A stretch of 64,000 nucleotides of DNA from Actinacidiphila cocklensis (GTDB lineage Bacteria > Actinomycetota > Actinomycetes > Streptomycetales > Streptomycetaceae): the NCBI RefSeq assembly GCF_907177275.1, contig NZ_CAJSLV010000052.1:1-64000 (forward strand), given 5' to 3'. The translations under genes were made by a program, and so were the position numbers. The notes under the pieces were generated by a model, which saw only the letters and a program-made list of their open reading frames with translations, was not told where the DNA came from and made no database searches. Below are positions 38,893 to 48,126 of this stretch, piece after piece (positions within the stretch are counted from its first letter, which is position 1; each line of letters begins with the position of its first letter).

Positions 38893-40157
38893 CCACTGAC
38901 GGCCGGGTGCTCCCGGGCCTCCTCGACACCGAGGCGATCCGCAAGGACTTCCCCGTCCTGGACCGGCTGGTCCACGACGGGCGGAAGCTGGTGTACCTGG
39001 ACAACGCGGCGACCTCGCAGAAGCCGCGCCAGGTGCTCGACACGCTCAACTCCTACTACGAGCGGTCCAACGCCAACGTGCACCGCGGTGTGCACGTGCT
39101 CGCCGAGGAGGCCACGGCGCTGTACGAAGGCGCCCGCGACAAGGTGGCCGCCTTCATCAACGCGCCCAGCCGCGACGAGGTGATCTTCACCAAGAACGCG
39201 TCGGAGTCGCTGAACCTGGTGGCGAACATGCTCGGCTGGGCCGACGAGCCCTACCGGGTGGACCGCGAGACCGAGATCGTCATCACGGAGATGGAGCACC
39301 ACTCCAACATCGTGCCGTGGCAGCTGCTCTCGCAGCGCACCGGCGCGACGCTGAAGTGGTTCGGCCTGACCGACGACGGCCGGCTCGACCTGTCCGACAT
39401 CGAGCAGGTCATCACTGAGAAGACGAAGATCGTCTCCTTCGTGCTGGTCTCCAACATCCTGGGCACCGTCAACCCGGTCGAGGCCATCGTGCGCCGCGCC
39501 CAGGACGTCGGCGCCCTGGTGCTCATCGACGCCTCCCAGGCCGCCCCGCACATGGTGCTCGACGTGCAGGCGCTCGGCGCCGACTTCGTGGCCTTCACCG
39601 GCCACAAGATGGTCGGCCCGACCGGCATCGGGGTGCTGTGGGGCCGCCAGGAGCTGCTGGAGGACCTGCCGCCCTTCCTCGGCGGCGGCGAGATGATCGA
39701 GACCGTCTCGATGCACTCCTCCACCTACGCGCCCGCCCCGCACAAGTTCGAGGCGGGCACCCCGCCGATCGCCCAGGCCATCGGGCTCGGCGCGGCCGTG
39801 GACTACCTGTCCGCGATCGGCATGGACAAGATCGCCGCTCATGAGCACGCGCTCACCGAGTACGCGCTCGATCGGCTGCTGCAGGTCCCCGACCTGCGGA
39901 TCATCGGTCCGACGACGGCCCAGGACCGGGCCGCCGCGATCTCCTTCGTGCTGGGCGACATCCACCCGCACGACGTCGGCCAGGTGCTCGACGAGCAGGG
40001 CATCGCGGTCCGGGTCGGCCACCACTGCGCCAGGCCGGTCTGCCTGCGGTACGGAATTCCCGCGACCACCCGGGCGTCGTTCTATCTGTACTCCACCCCG
40101 GCCGAGGTCGACGCCCTCGTCGAGGGCCTGGAGCAGGTCAGGAACTTCTTCGGGTGA
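38889..40157 (+). CDS. sufS: Cysteine desulfurase SufS
   Basis: A 422-residue PLP enzyme: YLDNAATSQKP, ANVHRGVHVLAEEAT, Schiff-base Lys in FTGHKMVGPTG, and the sulfur-accepting Cys in RVGHHCARPVC. It supplies persulfide to SufU. It starts at GTG 38889, overlapping the sufC stop. Confidence 0.96.
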   Translation: MTTDGRVLPGLLDTEAIRKDFPVLDRLVHDGRKLVYLDNAATSQKPRQVLDTLNSYYERSNANVHRGVHVLAEEATALYEGARDKVAAFINAPSRDEVIFTKNASESLNLVANMLGWADEPYRVDRETEIVITEMEHHSNIVPWQLLSQRTGATLKWFGLTDDGRLDLSDIEQVITEKTKIVSFVLVSNILGTVNPVEAIVRRAQDVGALVLIDASQAAPHMVLDVQALGADFVAFTGHKMVGPTGIGVLWGRQELLEDLPPFLGGGEMIETVSMHSSTYAPAPHKFEAGTPPIAQAIGLGAAVDYLSAIGMDKIAAHEHALTEYALDRLLQVPDLRIIGPTTAQDRAAAISFVLGDIHPHDVGQVLDEQGIAVRVGHHCARPVCLRYGIPATTRASFYLYSTPAEVDALVEGLEQVRNFFG

Positions 40158-40173
40158 TGATGGTGGTGCTGCT

Positions 40174-40638
40174 GTGAAGCTCGACTCGATGTACCAGGAC
40201 GTGATCCTGGACCATTACAAGCACCCGCACGGGCGCGGCCTGCGGGACGGCCAGGCCGAGGTGCACCACGTCAACCCCACCTGCGGTGACGAGATCACCC
40301 TGCGGGTGCGGCTGGACGGCACCGTGATCGCCGACGTGTCGTACGAGGGCCAGGGCTGCTCGATCAGCCAGGCCAGCGCCTCGGTCCTCAACGACCTGCT
40401 GGTCGGCAAGGACATCGCGCAGGCGCAGCAGATCCAGGAGACCTTCCTGGAACTGATGCAGTCCCGCGGGCGGATCGAGCCCGACGAGGAGATGGAGGAG
40501 GTGCTGGAGGACGCCGTCGTGTTCGCCGGCGTCTCGAAGTACCCGGCGCGGGTCAAGTGCGCGCTGCTGAGCTGGATGGCCTGGAAGGACGCCACCGCGA
40601 AGGCGCTGTCCAGCACCACACCCGAGGAGACCGCATGA
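40174..40638 (+). CDS. sufU: Zn-dependent sulfur-transfer protein SufU
   Basis: A 154-residue SufU. It has the three cysteines (NPTCGDE, GQGCSISQASAS and VKCALLSW) and the Gram-positive insertion before the third Cys, which separates SufU from IscU scaffolds. It accepts sulfur from SufS. The GTG at 40174 is 16 nt after sufS. The stop overlaps the DUF59 gene. Confidence 0.94.
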   Translation: MKLDSMYQDVILDHYKHPHGRGLRDGQAEVHHVNPTCGDEITLRVRLDGTVIADVSYEGQGCSISQASASVLNDLLVGKDIAQAQQIQETFLELMQSRGRIEPDEEMEEVLEDAVVFAGVSKYPARVKCALLSWMAWKDATAKALSSTTPEETA

Positions 40639-40973
40639 CTGACAGCACCGAGGTCGCGCTCAAGCCGGCCTCCGAGGAGGAGATCCGCGAGGCCCTCTAC
40701 GACGTCGTCGACCCCGAGCTGGGCATCGACGTCGTCAACCTCGGCCTGATCTACGGCATCCACGTGGACGACACCAACGTCGCCACCCTCGACATGACCC
40801 TCACCTCGGCCGCGTGCCCGCTCACCGACGTGATCGAGGAGCAGGCGCAGACCGCGACCGAGGGCATCGTCAGCGCGCTGAAGATCAACTGGGTCTGGAT
40901 GCCGCCGTGGGGTCCCGAGAAGATCACCGACGACGGCCGCGAGCAGCTGCGCGCGCTCGGCTTCAACGTCTGA
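40635..40973 (+). CDS. DUF59/MIP18 metal-sulfur cluster factor (SufT-like)
   Basis: A 112-residue DUF59 protein: EALYDVVDPELGIDVVNLGLIYG and LTSAACPLTDVIEEQ, with the conserved Cys. These proteins help mature or transfer Fe-S clusters. It is the last gene of the suf operon, overlapping sufU by ATGA. No strong terminator was seen directly after it. Confidence 0.93.
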   Translation: MTDSTEVALKPASEEEIREALYDVVDPELGIDVVNLGLIYGIHVDDTNVATLDMTLTSAACPLTDVIEEQAQTATEGIVSALKINWVWMPPWGPEKITDDGREQLRALGFNV

Positions 40974-41054
40974 CGCGCCACGTCTGACGCGTCATGTACG
41001 ACGGCACTTTGTAGTAAGCCCTTTCACAGGTCGCGCCCAGTGCGTTGACGTGGG

Positions 41055-41090
41055 CCTCGGTAGTTGCGAAAGTTGTCGCAACTACCGAGG
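41055..41090 (+). promoter_or_regulatory. Perfect 14-bp-stem inverted repeat before the DUF2264 gene
   Basis: CCTCGGTAGTTGCG and CGCAACTACCGAGG are exact reverse complements with an 8-nt loop (AAAGTTGT). A TTGACG -35 box is at 41045-41050, so the repeat covers the expected -10 and +1. Its right end also touches the GAGGGAGG ribosome site before ATG 41103. It could be an operator or an RNA hairpin controlling translation. Confidence 0.65.
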
Positions 41091-41102
41091 GAGGGCGGCC
41101 GC

Positions 41103-42908
41103 ATGGCTGCGGAGACAAGCGCCGGCGCACACGCGCGGGACGAGATGCTGGCGTACGCCACCGAGCTGGCCGACGCCCTGCCGCCGTACGCCAGTACGGG
41201 CGGCGCCCGCATCCGCCTCGGCGTCAACATCGCGCACCACGACGACACCGCCGCCGACCTGGAGGGCTACGCCCGCCCGCTGTGGGGCCTGGCCCCGCTC
41301 GCGGCCGGCGGCGGCGACTTCGCGCACTGGGACGTGTGGGCGCGCGGCCTGGCGGCGGGCACCGACCCCGCGCACCCGGAGTACTGGGGCGCCCCCGAGC
41401 ACATCGACCAGCGCACCGTCGAGTCCGCCGCGCTCGGCTTCGCCCTGGCCCTGGCACCCGGCAAGCTCTGGGACCCGCTCAGCGGCGCGGAGAAGGACCG
41501 CGCGGGCGCCTGGCTGGCCCGCTTCCTCGGCGCCGCCACCCCGGACAACAACTGGAACTTCTTCCCCGTCATGGTCTCCCTCGGCCTGGACAGGGTCGGA
41601 TACCCCCACGACCGCGACGCCCGGCACGCCCGCCTGGACCGGCTGGAGACCTACGCACTGGCCGACGGCTGGTACGCCGACGGCCCCACCGCGCAGCGCG
41701 ACTACTACATCCCGTGGGCCATGCACTTCTACGGCCTGATCTACGCCGCCCTCGTCGGCGACGAGGACCAGGCCCGCACTGCCCGCTTCCGGCAGCGGGC
41801 CGGCGAGTTCGCGCTCGGCTTCCGCCACTGGTTCGCCGACGACGGCTCCGCGGTGCCGTACGGGCGCAGCCTCACCTACCGCTTCGCCCAGGGCTCCTTC
41901 TGGGGCGCGCTGGCCTACGCCGACGTCGACGCGCTGCCCGCCGGCGAGGTCAAGGGGCTGCTGATGCGGCACCTGCGCTGGTGGCGCGACCGGTCCGCCG
42001 CGACCTCGCCCGGCGGGCTGCTGAGCATCGGCTACGGCTACCCGCAGCCCGCCGTCGCCGAGCAGTACAACGGCCCCGCCTCGCCGTACTGGGCGATGAA
42101 GGCCTTCCTGCCGCTCGCGCTGCCCGCGCGGCACCCCTTCTGGGCCGCGCAGGAGCAGCCGCTGCCCGACGGCCTGCCCGACACCCTCGTCCAGCCGCCC
42201 GCGGGCGCCGTGCTGCTGCGCTCCGGCGGCGACGTCACCCTGCTCAGCGGGCGCCAGCACAACACCTGGGCGCGGGGCGGGTCGGCCAAGTACGCGAAGT
42301 TCGCCTACTCCACCCGCTTCGGCTTCAGCCTGCCCGCCGGTGAACTCGGCCTCGTGCACGGGGCGTACGACTCGGTGCTCGCCGTCAGCGACGACGAGGG
42401 CGACGAGCCGGTGCACTTCCGGGTGCGCGAGACCTGCGAGGACCCGGCCGCTGGCGAGGCCGAGGGGACCGGGGACGACGGGACGGTCCGCAGCACCTGG
42501 CGGCCCTGGCCCGACGTCGAGATCACCACCTGGCTGACCGCCGCCGCGCCCTGGCACCTGCGCACCCACCGCATCCGCACCGGCCGCGCGCTGCACACCG
42601 CGGAGGGCGGCTTCGCCGTGGACCGCGACGGCGGCACGACCGCCCGGGAGGAGGCCGCGGGACGGGCCATGGCCACCGGCGCGGCCGGCGACCTCAGCGG
42701 GCTGATCGACCTCGACCCGGACTCCGCGCGGGACGGCCGGGTCGTCGAGGTGCTGCCCGGCACCAACGTGCTGGCCCGCCGCACCGCCCTGCCCACCCTG
42801 CTGACCCACCTCCCCGCGGGCGAGCACTGGCTGCGCTGCGCCGTCCTCGGCGCCGGCCCCGACGGCGCCGCCGCCTGGCAGGACACCCCGCCGGAGCCGC
42901 GCCACTGA
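41103..42908 (+). CDS. DUF2264-domain protein, putative glycan-active enzyme
   Basis: A 601-residue DUF2264 protein. The N-terminal two thirds look like an alpha-helical toroid with conserved aromatic and acidic motifs: [58 protein letters not shown] and [22 protein letters not shown]-terminal beta part follows. There is no signal peptide, so it should act in the cytoplasm on imported oligosaccharides. From memory, related proteins have been placed in glycoside hydrolase family 154 (uronic-acid sugars), which cannot be checked here. The uronate locus 12 kb away makes a uronoside substrate attractive. Start ATG 41103 with GAGGGAGG. Confidence 0.75.
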   Translation: MAAETSAGAHARDEMLAYATELADALPPYASTGGARIRLGVNIAHHDDTAADLEGYARPLWGLAPLAAGGGDFAHWDVWARGLAAGTDPAHPEYWGAPEHIDQRTVESAALGFALALAPGKLWDPLSGAEKDRAGAWLARFLGAATPDNNWNFFPVMVSLGLDRVGYPHDRDARHARLDRLETYALADGWYADGPTAQRDYYIPWAMHFYGLIYAALVGDEDQARTARFRQRAGEFALGFRHWFADDGSAVPYGRSLTYRFAQGSFWGALAYADVDALPAGEVKGLLMRHLRWWRDRSAATSPGGLLSIGYGYPQPAVAEQYNGPASPYWAMKAFLPLALPARHPFWAAQEQPLPDGLPDTLVQPPAGAVLLRSGGDVTLLSGRQHNTWARGGSAKYAKFAYSTRFGFSLPAGELGLVHGAYDSVLAVSDDEGDEPVHFRVRETCEDPAAGEAEGTGDDGTVRSTWRPWPDVEITTWLTAAAPWHLRTHRIRTGRALHTAEGGFAVDRDGGTTAREEAAGRAMATGAAGDLSGLIDLDPDSARDGRVVEVLPGTNVLARRTALPTLLTHLPAGEHWLRCAVLGAGPDGAAAWQDTPPEPRH

Positions 42909-42971
42909 CCGCGCGGCGGCGGCGACCGGCGGACCCGGCGGGCCGGGTGCACGGAAGGTGCGGCGACGGGT

Positions 42972-42977
42972 TAGCGT
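42972..42977 (+). promoter_or_regulatory. Candidate dapD -10 box (possible leaderless start)
   Basis: TAGCGT fits TANNNT and ends 7 nt before the dapD ATG at 42985. No clear RBS lies in between. No good -35. Confidence 0.35.
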
Positions 42978-42984
42978 CATCCGT

Positions 42985-43965
42985 ATGAATGACTCCCGTG
43001 CCTCCGGCGCCATCGGCGTCGGACTTGCGACCGTCGCCGACGACGGCACCGTGCTCGACACCTGGTACCCCGCCCCGCAGCTCACCGCGGAGCCGGGACC
43101 CGCGGGCACCGCGCGGCTGACCGCGGAGGAGGCCGCGCAGGTCCTGGGAAGCGCGGCCCCGGCCGCGCTGGGTCCCGACCCGCGCCGCGGCGTCGAGGTG
43201 GTCGCCGTCAGGACCACGATCGCGTCCACCGACGACAAGCCCCTCGACGCGCACGACGCGTACCTGCGGCTGCACCTGCTCAGCCACCGCCTGGTCCGCC
43301 CCAACGAGGTGAACCTGGAAGGCCTGTTCGGCGTCCTGGCGAACGTCGCCTGGACCTCGCTGGGCCCCGTCCCGGTGCCCGGCCTGGCCGCCGCCCGCCT
43401 CGCCGCCCGCGCCGAGGGCCTGCACCTGGCCGTCTACGGCGTCGACAAGTTCCCCCGGATGACCGACTACGTCGCACCGTCCGGCGTGCGCATCGCCGAC
43501 GCCGACCGCGTACGGCTCGGCGCGCACCTCGCCGAGGGCACCACCGTGATGCACGAGGGCTTCTGCAACTTCAACGCCGGCACCCTGGGCACCTCCATGA
43601 TCGAGGGCCGCATCTCGCAGGGCGTGGTGATCGGCGACGGCTCCGACGTCGGCGGCGGCGCCTCCATCATGGGCACGCTGTCCGGCGGCGGTAAGCAGAC
43701 CGTCTCGGTCGGCGAACGCTGCCTGCTCGGCGCGGAGTCGGGCCTGGGCATCTCGCTCGGCGACGACTGCGTCGTCGAGGCCGGCCTCTACGTCACCGCC
43801 GGCACCCGGGTGACGCTGCCCGACGGCGAGATCGTCAAGGCGGTCGAGCTGTCCGGCGCGGACAACCTGCTCTTCCGCCGCAACTCCACCACCGGCAAGG
43901 TGGAGGTCCTGCAGCGCACCGGCTCGTGGGGCGGCCTCAACGCGGTGCTGCACAGCCACAACTGA
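42985..43965 (+). CDS. dapD: Tetrahydrodipicolinate N-succinyltransferase
   Basis: A 326-residue DapD of the actinobacterial type, with a left-handed beta-helix built of hexapeptide repeats in the second half ([48 protein letters not shown]). It succinylates tetrahydrodipicolinate on the way to diaminopimelate and lysine for the cell wall. ATG 42985 is chosen over an upstream in-frame start at 42958. Confidence 0.93.
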   Translation: MNDSRASGAIGVGLATVADDGTVLDTWYPAPQLTAEPGPAGTARLTAEEAAQVLGSAAPAALGPDPRRGVEVVAVRTTIASTDDKPLDAHDAYLRLHLLSHRLVRPNEVNLEGLFGVLANVAWTSLGPVPVPGLAAARLAARAEGLHLAVYGVDKFPRMTDYVAPSGVRIADADRVRLGAHLAEGTTVMHEGFCNFNAGTLGTSMIEGRISQGVVIGDGSDVGGGASIMGTLSGGGKQTVSVGERCLLGAESGLGISLGDDCVVEAGLYVTAGTRVTLPDGEIVKAVELSGADNLLFRRNSTTGKVEVLQRTGSWGGLNAVLHSHN

Positions 43966-43998
43966 CAGGCCGCGCGCCCCGGTTGCGGTCCTCCCGGC

Positions 43999-44616
43999 TC
44001 AGCTGTACAGCTGATCCAGGCCGTAGCCGGGGCCGTAGTACGCCTCCAGCTCCGCCAGATCCTCGCCCTTGCGGTCCTGCCCGTGCGCGATCCGCGCGCG
44101 GGACGGCGCCGCGTCCGGCGCCCACTCCTCCGGCTTCCACAGCGCGCTGCGCAGGAACGCCTTCGAGCAGTGGTAGAAGACCTCGTCGATGTCCACCAGC
44201 ACCGCCAGCGGCGGGCGGTGGCCCTGCACGCTCATCCGGTCGAAGAAGTCGGCGTCCCGCAGCAGCCGTGCCCGGCCGTTGATCCGCAGCGTGTCGCCGC
44301 GGCCCGGGACGAGGAAGATCAGCCCGACGTGCGGGTTGGACAGGATGTTGCGGAAGCCGTCGGCCCGGCGGTTGCCCGGGCGCTCCGGCACCGCGATCGT
44401 CCGCTCGTCCAGCACGAGCGTGAAGCCCGCGGGGTCGCCCTTCGGCGAGACGTCGCACGAACCGTCCGCCGCCGAGGTCGCCATGAGCAGGAACGGCGCG
44501 GCCGCGAGCCACGCCCGGTCCAGCGCGTCCAGCTCCCGCCGCACCTTCCCCGCGTTCCGCGCGGTCGGCTCCCCGAGCACCTCCCGCAACTCGGCTTCCC
44601 CGCTGATCTCTTCCAT
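43999..44616 (-). CDS. Pyridoxamine 5'-phosphate oxidase-family (FMN split-barrel) protein
   Basis: A 205-residue protein of the PNPOx-like family, MSMEG_1061 subgroup by pattern: LLMATSAADGSCDVSPKGDPAGF, RADGFRNILSNPHVGLIFLVPGRGDTLRINGRARLLRD and VDIDEVFYHCSKAFLRSALW. Members bind FMN or F420 and reduce small molecules; the substrate is unknown. It starts at ATG 44616 and runs toward dapD, ending 33 nt after its stop. Confidence 0.85.
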   Translation of the reverse strand: MEEISGEAELREVLGEPTARNAGKVRRELDALDRAWLAAAPFLLMATSAADGSCDVSPKGDPAGFTLVLDERTIAVPERPGNRRADGFRNILSNPHVGLIFLVPGRGDTLRINGRARLLRDADFFDRMSVQGHRPPLAVLVDIDEVFYHCSKAFLRSALWKPEEWAPDAAPSRARIAHGQDRKGEDLAELEAYYGPGYGLDQLYS

Positions 44617-44685
44617 CGGTCCCCCTGGGAGTGCTGAGATCCCTCACCCTAGCTCTGCGCCTATGGCGGCGGGCTATACAGGGTT

Positions 44686-44800
44686 GCTGGGGGTACCCCC
44701 GGGCGGAGCTTTGGGGGCGGAACGGCGCGCTCGGCCCGTCACCCGGGCGGAGCTCTGGTGGGGGTAACCCCGTTCGGTCCGCTCCGGGCCGCCGGCCGGG
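44686..44800 (-). repeat. Dispersed intergenic repeat, copy b
   Basis: The core 44686-44729 reads GCTGGGGGTACCCCC, then a GGAGCT segment and GGGGGCGGAAC...GCGC, the reverse complement of copies a and d. The flank GTTCGGTCCGCTCCGG matches the outer part of those copies. Inside it the GGCGGAGCT segment is partly duplicated. Confidence 0.7.
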
Positions 44801-44803
44801 GGT

Positions 44804-46096
44804 TCAGCGCGCGCGTCCGCGGAGGGAGGAGAGGACGAGGCGGCCGTAGCGGGTGGTGAGGGCCGCGGCGGTCGCGGCGAGGGAGGCGGTGAGGGCCAGC
44901 ACCAGGTCCCGGGGGCGGGAGTCGCCGAGCACCTGGAGGATGGACAGCGCGGTGCCGAGCGGCAGCCCGAGCACCGTGAGCACGCCGAGCGCGCCGGCGA
45001 TCTGCTGGCTCTCCTGCGTCTGCACGAGCCTCGCGTAGTCCGCGGCCTCCGCGAGGATCTGCTCGAAGCGCTCGGGCAGCCGGTGCTTCTGCTGGAAGTC
45101 CATGAGCAGGCCGTTGGCGGGGCCGTGGGCGCTGAGGTGCTGGCGCCAGTACGTACTGCGGAACAGCGCGATGCGCTGTTCGAGCGCGGCGACCCGGCGC
45201 GCGAGGCCGGGACCCTCGAAGACGCCGGACAGGTCGTCGGTCAGCTCGTCGATGTGGTTGCGCTGGACGGTGCCGAGCAGCAGCGCGTCCAGGTACACCG
45301 TACGGGCGTTGTACGCCGCCCGGTCGTAGAAGTCGCCGGCGCCGGTGTCGGCCCGGTGGCCGAGGAAGGCGGCGCCCTGGCGGAGTACGAGCGCGCTCCA
45401 GTCCGCGGATATCCGCCGGACCTGGGCGCGTATCCCCGGCACGGACTCCGGCGCGGCCGGCAGGTCGACCGGCGCGGAGCGCGACGCCAGCGACCGCAGG
45501 AAGTCGTCCGCCTCCGCCGGGACTTCCCCGGTCCCCGCGTCGCGCAGCGCGAGCGCGCCGAAGCCGGGACCCGGGGCGAGGAACACCACGGTGTACGGCC
45601 GCGACAGCGCGAACGGCGCCGCCGGCGCGGCGGTGTCGGCGACCGCGCCGAGCAGCGCGGCGGGCGCCATCGCTCCCGCGAGCGGGTCGGGCTGCCCGGC
45701 CTGCCGCCGGTGGCTGATCGCCCGCAGCATCGGCAGCATCGGGGTGCCGGCGGCGACGGTGAAGTGCAGGACCGCCAGGGCCTGCTGGGCGGCCCTGGCG
45801 GTGGGGGTACGGAGCAGCTCCATGCCGTCGAGCCGCAGCGGACCCTCCGCCTGCGACGTCCACCGGTGCCAGCGGCGGTCGTACAGCGCGCGGGCGGCCG
45901 CGGGCGTGAACAGGCCGCGCCTGCCGTCCGCGTCCCCGGCCTGCGCGCCGACCGTGAACGGCAGCGGGCCCGCCGGCCACGGCGGGTCTTCCTCGAGTGC
46001 CACCGGCAGCACCACTGCGAAGTGCTGCCGTGTGCCTTGCGCGGCACCTTGCGCCTCGGACGCTGCCCGCCGTCCGGCTTCCCCCACCCCGCTCAC
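44804..46096 (-). CDS. Membrane protein with C-terminal CorA-like topology
   Basis: A 430-residue protein. Residues 1-350 are soluble and alpha-helical toward the end, with a long helix (VAALEQRIALFRSTYWRQHLS, then ILAEAADYARLVQTQESQQIAG). Two membrane helices follow (about 367-388 and 397-414) and the tail ends in a basic RGRAR. The layout resembles CorA-type channels, but no GMN signature is present, so metal transport is not shown. GTG 46096 has GGGAGG nearby; ATG 46138 lacks an RBS. No homologue was recognised by name. Confidence 0.6.
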   Translation of the reverse strand: MSGVGEAGRRAASEAQGAAQGTRQHFAVVLPVALEEDPPWPAGPLPFTVGAQAGDADGRRGLFTPAAARALYDRRWHRWTSQAEGPLRLDGMELLRTPTARAAQQALAVLHFTVAAGTPMLPMLRAISHRRQAGQPDPLAGAMAPAALLGAVADTAAPAAPFALSRPYTVVFLAPGPGFGALALRDAGTGEVPAEADDFLRSLASRSAPVDLPAAPESVPGIRAQVRRISADWSALVLRQGAAFLGHRADTGAGDFYDRAAYNARTVYLDALLLGTVQRNHIDELTDDLSGVFEGPGLARRVAALEQRIALFRSTYWRQHLSAHGPANGLLMDFQQKHRLPERFEQILAEAADYARLVQTQESQQIAGALGVLTVLGLPLGTALSILQVLGDSRPRDLVLALTASLAATAAALTTRYGRLVLSSLRGRAR

Positions 46097-46437
46097 CCCC
46101 TCACCCTCCCGCGCGCCCCCGCGCCCCCGCAATCCCATCGGCCGGCGGGGGTTGCCCTCTTCCGCGGAGGGTGAGCACGGTTCAGGGGCGCCCGGGGTAC
46201 CCCCATGCGAAGCTCTGGGGGCGGAACCGCGCGGCCGGCCCCCCACCGGCGCGCGGGTCGTCACCGGCGCAAGGGGGCCGGTGCTGTCGCGGCCGGGCCA
46301 CCGGCGGGGGCCGACTCCTCGGGCAGTGGGGGAGCAGGTTGGGGGGGAGTGGCGGCCCGGAGGGCCTACGCTGAGTGCGCGGGGCGGCGCGGTCCGCCGT
46401 CGTAGCCGAGCCCGAACGCCGAATGGGAGCTGTCCCG
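46097..46437. other. Divergent intergenic region with repeat copy c
   Basis: These 341 nt separate the membrane protein from the acidic protein. They hold the repeat copy at 46190-46232 and the start region of the plus-strand gene. No RNA gene or clear promoter was seen. Confidence 0.4.
46190..46232 (-). repeat. Dispersed intergenic repeat, copy c
   Basis: Reads CCGGGGTACCCCC, ATGCGAAGCTC, TGGGGGCGGAACCGCGC, in the same orientation as copy b. The outer flank is less conserved than in the other copies. Confidence 0.7.
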
Positions 46438-47934
46438 ATGTCCGCAAGTCCCCTCGTCCTGCCGCCCGTACGGCTGCTCCCCCCGGGCGAACTGGCGCAA
46501 CTGGCGCTGGCCGTGCCGCTGCTCGACCGCGCGCTGCGGCTGGCCCGGTGGGCGGCGCCGGAGCGCGTGGTGGACGCGATGGGGGAGCTGCTGGACGCCG
46601 ACCTGGTGGCCGCGGCCGAGGCGCTGGGGCTGGCGGGCGGCGAGGAGGACGGCGAGGACGGGCTCGGCGAGACCGCCCAGGCGTGGGGTGTGGCCGTGGA
46701 CACAGGCCTGGTCGAGCTGGAGATCGAGGAGGAGGCCGAGGAGTCCACCCCGCCGGGTGAGGCGGCCGGCCGCGCGGTTCCCGGCGAGGCGTACGAGCGG
46801 GTGACCGCGGGCGAGCCGCAGGACGTGCTGGACGTGTGGCTCGCTGCGGCCGAGGTCGCACTCGCCGAGGCGGCCGCGCCGGACATCGAGCAGCTGCGGG
46901 ACGTCATGGACGACGGCGAGATGCCGCTCGCCGACGAGCAGGAGTGGGACCCGGAGGAGGAAGCCGAGTTCCTCGACACCGCGCTGGCCAACCTCTACAC
47001 CCTGATGGCCCTGGACGACGGCACCGAGACCGACCAGGGCGCGGTGCCGCTCCCCGTGCTGGCCGCCTCGCTGGTGGTGCCGGACGAGATGGAGCAGCCG
47101 AGCGACGAGGTGCTCGAAGACGTCACCGAGGCCATGATGCGGCTGGACGACCACTTCCGGCTGCTCGCCCCCTCCGGGCTGCTGGAGTACCGGCCGGTGG
47201 ACGAGGCGCTGATCGAGGAGGACGAGGACCAGGGGCCGGCCGGCCCCGGCGACGAGCTGGACCCGGAGGAGTTCTCCCGGTACGGGCTGGTGCGGCTCAC
47301 CCCGCTCGGCGTGCACGGCCTGCGTGAACTGCTCATGGACGCGGGCGCGTCGGCCCCGCTGGTCGGCGACCTCGCGGGCGCCACCGGCACCGAGCTGCTG
47401 GACGCGCTGGCCCACTACCCCGACCACGCGGCGCGCGCGGAGGCCGAGTTGTGGCTCGTCGACCGCAAGCCTGCGGACGCGGCACGCGAGTTGCTCGCGG
47501 CGGCGCGCGGGGACGACGAGGGTGCCCCGGCCCGGCGGCTGATGTGCCAGCAGACCCTGACCCTGGTGGGCGCCGAGGCAGAACCGGCGCTGCGCGAGGT
47601 GCTGGACGACCGGCAGCTCGGCGGCCTCGCCCGGGTGTGGCTCACCGAGAGCGGCGCGTCCGACGTGCCGACGCCCGACGCCGACATGATCTTCTGGCTG
47701 ACGATCGACACGCTGGCCGCCCAGCTGGCCGCGGACGACGACCCGGAGCTGCTCTCCGACCTGGTCCGCGACCTGGTCGCCCGGCACGACGGCTTCTTCG
47801 ACGCCGCCTGGCGGGTGGAGCACCCGGCGACCGCCGACGTCCTGGAGGCGATGGGCCGGCTGCACCCGGACCGCAGGGCCGCCAAGGACGCCCGCAAGGC
47901 CGCCTTCAAGGCCCGCTCCCGCGACGGGTCCTGA
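46438..47934 (+). CDS. Conserved acidic hypothetical protein
   Basis: A 498-residue, strongly acidic soluble protein of no recognised family. The first 300 residues contain many Glu/Asp runs (EIEEEAEE, DPEEEAEF, EEDEDQG). The C-terminal 200 residues look like repeated helix pairs (LLDALAHYPDHAARAEAELWLVD, LREVLDDRQLGGLARVWL), as in HEAT-like scaffolds. Such proteins occur in many Streptomyces (memory). ATG 46438 has GGGAG 8 nt upstream; ATG 46423 is a possible alternative. Confidence 0.65.
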   Translation: MSASPLVLPPVRLLPPGELAQLALAVPLLDRALRLARWAAPERVVDAMGELLDADLVAAAEALGLAGGEEDGEDGLGETAQAWGVAVDTGLVELEIEEEAEESTPPGEAAGRAVPGEAYERVTAGEPQDVLDVWLAAAEVALAEAAAPDIEQLRDVMDDGEMPLADEQEWDPEEEAEFLDTALANLYTLMALDDGTETDQGAVPLPVLAASLVVPDEMEQPSDEVLEDVTEAMMRLDDHFRLLAPSGLLEYRPVDEALIEEDEDQGPAGPGDELDPEEFSRYGLVRLTPLGVHGLRELLMDAGASAPLVGDLAGATGTELLDALAHYPDHAARAEAELWLVDRKPADAARELLAAARGDDEGAPARRLMCQQTLTLVGAEAEPALREVLDDRQLGGLARVWLTESGASDVPTPDADMIFWLTIDTLAAQLAADDDPELLSDLVRDLVARHDGFFDAAWRVEHPATADVLEAMGRLHPDRRAAKDARKAAFKARSRDGS

Positions 47935-48040
47935 CCCGCGGCGGCGCGGCAGGGGTGCCCGGCCCCTGCCGTCCCACCAGCAACGGAACTTGAATCGCCC
48001 TTTGCGAATTCTTGGGCCGACTATGGAGCTGCCCCGCGCC

Positions 48041-48073
48041 GTACCCGCGCCGTTCACCGGCCGTTGGCCGGCG
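48041..48073 (+). promoter_or_regulatory. Candidate PHO box
   Basis: Three 11-nt direct units in a row: GTACCCGCGCC, GTTCACCGGCC, GTTGGCCGGCG. The middle one has the full GTTCACC heptamer of the Streptomyces PhoP site. It lies 53 nt before a PhoX-like gene, which fits phosphate control. Confidence 0.5.
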
Positions 48074-48126
48074 GCCGGGAGCGTGGCCGCCGCGCGTACC
48101 CGACGTCGCGACATAAGGGAGCCACC

